Shown here: in pieces, positions 1 through 5,178 of the stretch
Layout: each line of letters starts with the position of its first letter
How positions within the stretch are numbered: the stretch's first letter is position 1
Assembly: GCF_001889065.1 (NCBI RefSeq)
Contig: NZ_LWHB01000013.1
Coordinates: 1 to 18,247, forward strand
Length of the DNA stretch: 18,247 nucleotides
Source of the DNA: Suttonella ornithocola
GTDB lineage: Bacteria > Pseudomonadota > Gammaproteobacteria > Cardiobacteriales > Cardiobacteriaceae
Direction: 5' to 3'
Program-made: the position numbers and the translations under genes
The notes under the pieces: model-generated
What the model saw: only the letters and a program-made list of their open reading frames with translations
Told to the model about the DNA's origin: nothing
Database searches by the model: none

Positions 1-366
1 ATTTAAAGAACCAGAGCAATGCGATTGGAGCCATTATCAATGGAGAATTGTTTGCCTTACGCTTATATGATGGTTCTATTAACAGCGATATTTTCTCTCA
101 TTGGGTGAGAGAAGCCACTGTTACCTGAGTTACCTAAAAACAGTGTAATTGTCATGGACAATGCCGCTTTTCATAAACGCAGTGATATTCAAGCAATCAT
201 TGAAGAGCATGGGCATGAGATAGTTTGGTTACCCCCTTATAGTCCAGACTTAAATCCTATTGAAAAGATGTGGGCTTGGATTAAGCAAATCCGCAAAGAA
301 TGGCGGATGGATTGTATTGATACTTTATTCTTTTATCTGTTTTGGATTGGGTTGTGTTTTAGATGA
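1..366 (+). pseudogene. IS630-family transposase, C-terminal part, frameshifted
   Basis: Two adjacent frames encode consecutive parts of a DDE transposase. The first frame (from position 3) reads NAIGAIINGELFALRLYDGS and runs to a TGA at 126-128. The second frame takes over at about 121 with LPELPKNSVIVMDNAAFHK and continues to a stop at 364-366. The second catalytic Asp lies in MDNAAFH (codons from 154) and the catalytic Glu in the typical block YSPDLNPIEKMW. The switch between frames falls at about 114-126 and needs a single-base indel, so the copy is probably inactive unless the indel is a sequencing error. An ATG at 154 opens only a 70-codon piece and is unlikely to be a real start. The N-terminal DNA-binding part and first catalytic Asp are outside the window. 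Confidence 0.85.
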
Positions 367-376
367 TTGCACTATA
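1..376 (+). mobile_element. 3' end of an IS630-family insertion sequence (partial, left part outside window)
   Basis: The stretch carries the C-terminal half of an IS630/Tc1-mariner-type transposase and ends just before a truncated gene on the opposite strand. The likely right end lies in the motif ATTGCACTATA (366-376), because the interrupted reading frame on the minus strand becomes non-coding exactly there. IS630 elements insert at TA dinucleotides and duplicate them; TA pairs are present at 373-374 and 375-376. The left end and its terminal repeat lie beyond the window, so the exact boundary and target duplication cannot be proved here. Confidence 0.75.
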
Positions 377-623
377 ACGTTCCTGAAAAACTGCTTTCAT
401 CCGTGCGGTCTTTCCAATGTGCTACCACTTCATAATGCTTGGCAACCTCTGTAGCAAGAGGTTCAACCATTTTAGCGCCACCATCTTTGTCAGATTCCAT
501 CATCTTGGTTTTAAAATCTTTTTTCTCACCAGAAGAACTATTCAAAACTTCAGAATAATCCGCATAACTCGCTTCTGCTAAAGCCACATAATCTGATAAG
601 AATTTATTATTTAAGACAGACAT
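372..623 (-). pseudogene. N-terminus of a lipase/alpha-beta-hydrolase-like effector, cut off by the IS630 element
   Basis: The 83-residue product begins MSVLNNKFLSDYVALAEASY and ends EVVAHWKDRTDESSFSGTL, followed by a TAG that lies in the presumed IS end. From memory, openings of the form 'DYV.LAEASYADF' followed by 'WxVVxHxxxTxSGFSATLF' begin long lipase-like proteins of Cardiobacteriales and Neisseriaceae/Moraxellaceae; here the sequence stops just where the hydrolase core would start. No catalytic Ser, Asp or His segment is left. A strong ribosome binding site (AAAGGAG, 631-637 on the plus strand as CTCCTTT) precedes the ATG. The start lies 2 nt after the stop of the upstream 214-aa gene, so the two are one operon. 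The identification rests on pattern memory of the N-terminus only; a short intact protein is a less likely alternative. Confidence 0.6.
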
Positions 624-625
624 CT

Positions 626-1270
626 TTATTCTCCTTTTCTAACATCATGGTTATTATATTGATTTTCAAAGTATTTAATTTTAACTGGTAATTTACCCAA
701 ATGACAATCCTGAATAAATGACATCCAAAATTTTAAAGCATTATCACTGACCCCGAGACCACTAATTAGAGGTTCTTCTATACGAAAAGCACGACGACGA
801 AATAATACCTGCTGTGTTTGGGTGTCAACCAATATATAGTCATCATCAAAAATAGAATCTCTCCGTCGGTATTTGTCAATATAAGCACCAAGACGGCTAT
901 TAAGCCAGTAAGTACCATGAAAAGTTTTTCCTTGAAAGATAAACTTATCATCAGAGCTGAGTTCGAGTGCTTTATCATCATCATAATACATCTGTTTCCA
1001 TTCCTCCTCACCAATCTGCCGCCGCCATTCTTCAGGGCTGACATACACTTTTAAACCGCCCTCAGTTTTACACAAATGAGAAATCATAAATTGCAGATAA
1101 ATATATTCCCCCGCCCAATAAAAAGGCCAAATGCCCATAAAAAGCATAAACCCAATCCATCTGCCTTTCGTACCCCACAGTTTGCCGCCTATTCTGATGG
1201 CTAATAAGGTAACAATAATCCAACTAATCAATAACACAAAAACGACAAATATCACTGCTAAACCAAACAT
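626..1270 (-). CDS. Unrecognised membrane-anchored protein, 214 aa, putative immunity/accessory partner of the downstream effector
   Basis: I do not recognise the family. Residues about 3-27 form a strongly hydrophobic segment (MFGLAVIFVVFVLLISWIIV), and residues 38-64 a second aromatic-rich one, so the protein should sit in the inner membrane with a charged domain from about 65 onward. That domain contains acidic and basic clusters (YYDDDK near 95-100, DKYRRRD near 132-138) and a motif ILVDTQTQQVLF (146-157) that is echoed in the 304-aa protein encoded upstream. The ATG is preceded by AGGAGGG about 8 nt upstream. It ends 2 nt before the truncated effector gene, the tight arrangement expected of an immunity-effector pair. 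The promoter probably lies just downstream (in transcription order) of the hairpin at 1309-1337. The immunity role is inferred from context only. Confidence 0.7.
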   Translation of the reverse strand: MFGLAVIFVVFVLLISWIIVTLLAIRIGGKLWGTKGRWIGFMLFMGIWPFYWAGEYIYLQFMISHLCKTEGGLKVYVSPEEWRRQIGEEEWKQMYYDDDKALELSSDDKFIFQGKTFHGTYWLNSRLGAYIDKYRRRDSIFDDDYILVDTQTQQVLFRRRAFRIEEPLISGLGVSDNALKFWMSFIQDCHLGKLPVKIKYFENQYNNHDVRKGE

Positions 1271-1349
1271 CCTTATTCCCTCCTAATTGTTCTCGTATTT
1301 CAAATAAAATTAAAGCCCGAAAGTTTCGGGCTTTAATGTAAATCGTTTT
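1251..1349 (-). repeat. Cassette module, copy A (first codons, RBS, leader and terminator hairpin)
   Basis: About 100 bp closely matching 2384-2482. Read on the minus strand, it holds the end of one small gene (codons for NDLH and stop), the hairpin ATTAAAGCCCGAAA-C-mirror, a TTTTATTTGAAATACGA leader, a purine-rich ribosome binding site, ATAAGG and the codons MFGLAVI. The similarity runs across gene end, terminator and next gene start, so the repeat is a junction module between cassettes and not a transposon. Confidence 0.85.
1309..1337 (-). terminator. Intrinsic terminator hairpin (copy A)
   Basis: Perfect 14-bp palindrome ATTAAAGCCCGAAA with a single central base and its mirror. On the minus strand it is followed by TTTTATTT, fitting a rho-independent terminator for the 304-aa/39-aa transcript arriving from the right. 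It also contains the stop codon of the 39-codon gene (1333-1335). A gene for a 214-aa protein begins only about 40 nt further on. Confidence 0.75.
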
Positions 1350-1452
1350 GTAAATCAAACAGAGCTTCTGCTGCAACTTGCACATGGGCAAATTCTAGTA
1401 TAGTTCTGGCATCAGGTTGGGTTTTAGAATTGGTATTAGTATCAGTGGTCAT
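1333..1452 (-). CDS. Small 39-aa protein or effector N-terminal remnant
   Basis: A 39-codon frame starts with ATG at 1450-1452, preceded by CAGGAGAAACATC (good ribosome binding site), and overlaps the last codons of the 304-aa gene by 11 nt, which suggests translational coupling. The product starts MTTDTNTNSKTQ, has a helical middle with ILEFAHVQVAAEALFDLQ, and ends NDLH. Its stop codon lies inside the terminator stem. The position directly after a possible immunity gene matches that of the truncated lipase-like effector after the 214-aa gene, so this may be the start of a second effector joined by deletion to the shared cassette end. An intact small protein cannot be excluded. I do not recognise a family. 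Confidence 0.5.
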   Translation of the reverse strand: MTTDTNTNSKTQPDARTILEFAHVQVAAEALFDLQNDLH

Positions 1453-2356
1453 GATGTTTCTCCTGAGTAGTGGTTTGAGAGGAAATTAAGATATGGTCTA
1501 AAAAAAGTCGGGTAGGAAGATTATAGCTCCCAGATTTAGGACAGATTATCGTATTGCTCCATGGCGGTGTGCCACTGTTGCGAAATTCCCGTCCTAAGCC
1601 CTGCGCAGGGTCAAAGGCATACCAAATCGCTTCACCCAACACTTCATTGGTTTGCGTATCTAAAACAATAACTTTTGTTCCCGCAATCCACATCGCTCTA
1701 TCTGCTGGGTCAACCATATTTTCATAAGTTACCGCATAACGAGCGGGGGTGGTAATAGGTGTTTGTGTCATTGGGGCATCTTTATCTTTATAAGCCAAAG
1801 CATATCGAGTATATGCACCATCTTCTAATACATCAACATAATAATAGCCATTTGTTTTATCTTCCTTGATACCATCTTCTGTTGAAGTGATTCGGTTAGT
1901 ATATAAAAATGATCTAATATAACCATCAACCGTGCTTTCTGTCGTTAGAGTTGCATCTGCCCACATCGGATCATAGGAATATTCCAGCTTATATTTTGGT
2001 CGCACCTTTAATAAACGAATCCCATCGACATTTTCCACTTTACGATAAATTTTCCAGCCTGCGGTTTTACAGCGCTCATCAAATACTGCTTTCGCTTTTA
2101 AATAACGCTCATGACGCACTTTTTTCTCTTTTCTTTCGTCTAAATAGTCTATAAAACTAGGAATATGCCAAGAATAAAAAATAACAAATACCGCCAAAAA
2201 TCCTTCAATATATCCTATTATTTTTTGACGCCTACTGGTATGGCCGTTTTTACTGATACTGCGATAAATCAAAAATAAAACAAGAAACGATAAGCCAATA
2301 TAGCCCCAAAAGATAAATCGATAAAAAAAGATTAAATCTTCAAAATTAAAAATCAT
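1442..2356 (-). CDS. Unrecognised membrane-anchored protein, 304 aa, putative immunity/accessory protein
   Basis: No family recognised. Two hydrophobic segments (about residues 9-31 and 48-66) flank a short basic loop (SRRQKK-like, 36-46). After a highly charged linker (LDERKEKKVRHERY, 72-85) comes a large, mostly beta-looking domain rich in Tyr, Thr and Asp, with the motif VIVLDTQTNEVLGEA (229-243), then a Gly/Pro/Trp-rich stretch (NSGTPPWSN, 260-268) and ICPKSG. The VLDTQT motif is shared with the 214-aa neighbour, hinting at a common fold. The ATG is preceded by AGGAAG at 6 nt and overlaps the stop of a 16-codon frame (AAAATGA), so translation may be coupled to that vestigial frame. The 39-codon gene overlaps the 3' end. 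The immunity role is inferred from layout only. Confidence 0.7.
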   Translation of the reverse strand: MIFNFEDLIFFYRFIFWGYIGLSFLVLFLIYRSISKNGHTSRRQKIIGYIEGFLAVFVIFYSWHIPSFIDYLDERKEKKVRHERYLKAKAVFDERCKTAGWKIYRKVENVDGIRLLKVRPKYKLEYSYDPMWADATLTTESTVDGYIRSFLYTNRITSTEDGIKEDKTNGYYYVDVLEDGAYTRYALAYKDKDAPMTQTPITTPARYAVTYENMVDPADRAMWIAGTKVIVLDTQTNEVLGEAIWYAFDPAQGLGREFRNSGTPPWSNTIICPKSGSYNLPTRLFLDHILISSQTTTQEKHHDH

Positions 2357-2403
2357 TTTCGCTTCCTAATAAAAAATAAATAAATCACCGCTAACCCAAA
2401 CAT
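2353..2403 (-). pseudogene. 16-codon vestige of a second copy of the 214-aa membrane gene
   Basis: The frame encodes MFGLAVIYLFFIRKRK. Its first seven codons, ribosome binding site and leader match those of the 214-aa gene at 1270 (MFGLAVI), but the remainder is gone. Its TGA overlaps the ATG of the 304-aa gene in AAAATGA. The simplest reading is a deletion that joined the start of a paralogous gene to the region just before the 304-aa gene. It could still work as a leader peptide that feeds ribosomes onto the 304-aa start. Confidence 0.65.
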
Positions 2404-2482
2404 CCTTATTTCCTCTAATGGCTATATCGTATTTCAAATAAAATTAAAGCCCGAAAGTTTCGAGCTTTAATATAAATCATTT
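2384..2482 (-). repeat. Cassette module, copy B
   Basis: Second copy of the module at 1251-1349, with nearly identical sequence from the codons for MFGLAVI through the leader TTTCAAATAAAATTAAAGCC (plus strand) to the hairpin and codons for NDLY. Differences include one base in the hairpin arm (CGAGC in place of CGGGC) and a small length change in the ribosome-binding region. Confidence 0.85.
2443..2471 (-). terminator. Intrinsic terminator hairpin (copy B)
   Basis: Same palindrome as at 1309-1337 with one mismatch in the stem (C opposite A), followed on the minus strand by TTTTATTT. It would end transcription of whatever once lay upstream (the fragments at 2467-2626). Confidence 0.65.
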
Positions 2483-2541
2483 TTAGAAAAATTGTTTATT
2501 CTTTTTGCTGAATGAATATTGAATAAATACTTATTAAACAT
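2467..2541 (-). CDS. Very small 24-codon frame, probable cassette remnant
   Basis: ATG at 2539-2541 follows GGAGGATAAAA, a near-ideal ribosome binding site. The product is MFNKYLFNIHSAKRINNFSK followed by NDLY, and the stop lies at the foot of the terminator hairpin, just as in the 39-codon gene (NDLH). The strong start signal and the shared end suggest an effector gene whose middle has been deleted. At this length, chance cannot be ruled out. Confidence 0.35.
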   Translation of the reverse strand: MFNKYLFNIHSAKRINNFSKNDLY

Positions 2542-2626
2542 TTTTATCCTCCAAAACCCAATTGCTCATATCGCTGATTTGCTCAAAAGCAAAATCTTGT
2601 TCTCTGTTATCTTTGCTTGACTTAAG
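2534..2626 (-). pseudogene. C-terminal remnant of an unknown gene
   Basis: An open stretch without a convincing start encodes SKDNREQDFAFEQISDMSNW followed by VLEDKNV and a TAA. The composition looks like real protein (amphipathic, no simple repeats). Its TAA overlaps the ATG of the 24-codon frame (ATGTTTAA), mirroring the coupled gene order elsewhere in this region: immunity-like gene end, then effector start. A stop immediately upstream (about 2627-2629) closes the frame, so only the tail survives. Family unknown. Confidence 0.4.
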
Positions 2627-2877
2627 TTAAGGGGAGATTTGGATTTTAGTATGCTTTATTGAGGTCGGTTTCTTTGTCATTTACTAGAATTTTCATCGGA
2701 TCTTCTGTGCTAACGCTTAAGAACACGCTAATTAACGCGTTTTTTGCAAAAATTACAAATTATCCAATTGATTTGCTGAAGAATTAAATCATGGTTTTTC
2801 TGCTTTGTGAGTTAATCAGCGGTTCTTTAAGCCTTCTGTTAAAATAGCGCCTTTATCGTCTGATGGATGGATTTTTT
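2627..2877. promoter_or_regulatory. Intergenic region with the likely maeB promoter
   Basis: No convincing gene is seen. A 16-codon minus-strand frame (MKILVNDKETDLNKAY) is present but lacks a clear ribosome binding site. A -10-like TAAAAT lies at 2840-2845, about 30 nt before the chosen maeB start; I see no good -35 box at the proper distance, so the promoter may need an activator. GGATGGA just before the start serves as a weak ribosome binding site. Confidence 0.35.
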
Positions 2878-5157
2878 ATGACTGACTCTCTTAAAGAAGA
2901 AGCACTACGCTTTCATCGCTACCCTGTACCCGGTAAAATCGCAGTTACGCCAACGAAAACTTTAGCTAATCAAAGAGATTTATCTCTTGCTTATTCTCCC
3001 GGCGTGGCATTCGCTTGTGAAGCGATTGTAGAAGATCCTATTCAGGCAGATTATTTAACAGCTAAGGCAAATTTAGTCGCCGTGATTTCTAATGGCACAG
3101 CAGTATTAGGTTTAGGAAATATTGGTGCGCTTGCCGGTAAGCCGGTGATGGAAGGTAAAGGCGTCTTGTTTAAGAAGTTTGCTGGAATTGATGTTTTTGA
3201 TATCGAAGTCAATGAAACAGAGGTTGATAAGTTTATCGAAACAGTCGCAAGCCTAGAACCGACGTTTGGCGGAATTAATTTAGAGGATATTAAAGCACCA
3301 GAGTGTTTTGAAATTGAGCGTCGATTGAAAGAACGCATGAATATTCCTGTCTTTCATGATGACCAACATGGGACGGCAATTATCGCTTCTGCTGCGCTAA
3401 TCAATGCACTTCGTTTGCAAGGTAAAGCCATTGAAGATGTTAAGGTGGTAGCTTCAGGAGCGGGGGCTGCAGGTATGGCATGCTTAGATATGTTTGTTGT
3501 CCTAGGCGTTAAGCGAGAAAATATTATTGTTTGTGATTCAAAAGGCCCTATTTATAAAGGTCGCGACGCACATTTTGATGAAAGAAAAGCGCTTTATGCC
3601 CATGATATTGAAGCAAGAACGCTAGCAGAAGCAATGGTTGGCGCAGATGTCTTTTTAGGGGTGTCTAAGGCAGGATTGGTTACCAAAGAGATGATTCAAT
3701 CGATGGCAGATAAGCCGTTAGTCTTAGCGTTAGCCAATCCTGTGCCTGAGATTATGCCTGATGAGGTGCATGCGGTTCGCAGTGATGCGATTGTGGCAAC
3801 AGGACGTTCGGATTTTCCTAATCAGGTCAATAATGTGTTGTGCTTCCCATATTTATTCCGCGGGGCTTTGGATGTTAGCGCTACCACAATTAATGATGAA
3901 ATGAAAATGGCTGCGGTGTATGCGTTAGCGGATTTGGCTCAATCACCAGCAGATGAAGCGGTAATTGCAGCTTATGGTGGTAAGCGCTTGGTATATGGTC
4001 CAGAGTATGTGATTCCTAAGCCTTTTGATCCACGCTTGATTTCTCGTATTCCTGTGGCAGTAGCAAAAGCAGCTATGGATACTGGTGTAGCACGTCGTCC
4101 AATTGAAGATTTAGCAGCTTATGGTGAGCAGTTAGCAGGGCTTATCAATCGTAGTGGTTTTGTCATGAAGCCGATTATTGATAGGGCTAAGGCTAATCCG
4201 CTAAAGGTGGCTTTTGCAGAAGGGGAGGATATCCGCGTATTGCGCGCAGTGCTTGCCGCTGTTCAGGAAGGTATTTGTCAGCCTATTGTGATTGGTCGCC
4301 GTGAAACAATTTTGCAAAAGATTGAAAAGAATAATTTACCGTTAGTCGCAGATAAGGATTTTGAGCTTATTGAACCAATGAATAATCCTTATTATGAGGA
4401 ATGCGTGGCAAAATATCATGAATTGCGCGGACGTGATGGTGTTGATCCACAGGAAGCAAGAATTCATTTAAATACTCGGCCAACGGTTCTAGCCGCTATT
4501 TTAGTAAAACTAGGTTATGCAGATACGATGATTTGCGGGACTTTAGGACGCTTTGACCGACATTTACGTCGCGTGCAAGCGGTATTAGGGACGCAAGAAG
4601 GAATGAGCGAACCAGCAGCCGTCAGCATGATTACTTCACAAAAAGGAACTCTTTTTATTGCTGATACGCATGTTCACCGTGAGCCAAAAGCGGATGCGAT
4701 CTGTCAAATTACTTTAGCCAGTGCAGAAATGATTCAGCGTTTAGGTATTACTCCTAAAGCAGCGCTTATTTCTCGCTCTAGTTTTGGTGAATGCAAAGAT
4801 ATGAGCAGCTCGCAAGAGATGCGCAAGGCATTGGAATCAATTCGCAAGCTTAAGCCAGATCTTGAAATTGATGGTGAAATGCAATCTGATGCTGCATTAG
4901 CAGAGGAAGTGCGCAATGCCGTTTATCCAGAAAATAAGTTGTCAGGCAGTGCTAATTTATTAATTATGCCGAATTTAGATGCTGCTAATATTAGTTATAA
5001 CTTGATGAAAGTTTTAACTGATGGTAACGTCGTAGGTCCTATTTTGGTTGGATTAGCACAACCCGCGCAAATTCTTACTAAAGTAGCCACATCAAGACGT
5101 ATTTTTAATATGACAGCCGTTGCCGTAGTAGAGGCACAAGCTGTTTTAAAGCAATGA
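2878..5157 (+). CDS. maeB: NADP-dependent malic enzyme with C-terminal phosphotransacetylase-like domain
   Basis: Oxidatively decarboxylates malate to pyruvate and CO2 in the cytoplasm, yielding NADPH. With the start at 2878 (MTDSLKEEALRFH) the protein is 759 aa, the usual length of MaeB, and its N-terminus lines up with E. coli MaeB; an in-frame ATG at 2863 would add five residues but has no ribosome binding site. Visible features: catalytic Tyr in AYSPGVA (about 39), Lys in EGKG (94), metal ligands in LEDI (136-137) and FHDDQHGT (160-166), and a Rossmann motif ASGAGAAGMA (192-201). From about residue 430 (KPIIDRAKANPLKVAFAEGE) begins the Pta-like domain, which in MaeB enzymes is regulatory (binding acetyl-CoA) and not a working acetyltransferase. 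It lies 21 nt upstream of pepN, probably in one operon. Confidence 0.96.
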   Translation: MTDSLKEEALRFHRYPVPGKIAVTPTKTLANQRDLSLAYSPGVAFACEAIVEDPIQADYLTAKANLVAVISNGTAVLGLGNIGALAGKPVMEGKGVLFKKFAGIDVFDIEVNETEVDKFIETVASLEPTFGGINLEDIKAPECFEIERRLKERMNIPVFHDDQHGTAIIASAALINALRLQGKAIEDVKVVASGAGAAGMACLDMFVVLGVKRENIIVCDSKGPIYKGRDAHFDERKALYAHDIEARTLAEAMVGADVFLGVSKAGLVTKEMIQSMADKPLVLALANPVPEIMPDEVHAVRSDAIVATGRSDFPNQVNNVLCFPYLFRGALDVSATTINDEMKMAAVYALADLAQSPADEAVIAAYGGKRLVYGPEYVIPKPFDPRLISRIPVAVAKAAMDTGVARRPIEDLAAYGEQLAGLINRSGFVMKPIIDRAKANPLKVAFAEGEDIRVLRAVLAAVQEGICQPIVIGRRETILQKIEKNNLPLVADKDFELIEPMNNPYYEECVAKYHELRGRDGVDPQEARIHLNTRPTVLAAILVKLGYADTMICGTLGRFDRHLRRVQAVLGTQEGMSEPAAVSMITSQKGTLFIADTHVHREPKADAICQITLASAEMIQRLGITPKAALISRSSFGECKDMSSSQEMRKALESIRKLKPDLEIDGEMQSDAALAEEVRNAVYPENKLSGSANLLIMPNLDAANISYNLMKVLTDGNVVGPILVGLAQPAQILTKVATSRRIFNMTAVAVVEAQAVLKQ

Positions 5158-5178
5158 TAAAGACACTGGAGCGAAAGC

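Noticed and set aside
260..454. Plus-strand 64-codon frame across the IS end
   Set aside because: It is a shadow frame of the transposase running into non-coding and opposite-strand sequence.
778..1054. Frames on both strands inside the 214-aa gene
   Set aside because: They lie wholly inside a better supported gene and have no start signal or protein-like pattern.
2664..2714. 16-codon minus-strand frame MKILVNDKETDLNKAY (approximate position)
   Set aside because: Protein-like start but no good ribosome binding site and too short; mentioned only as a possible further cassette remnant.
2863..2877. Upstream ATG for maeB (MDGFF extension)
   Set aside because: No ribosome binding site precedes it, and the family N-terminus aligns with the ATG at 2878.
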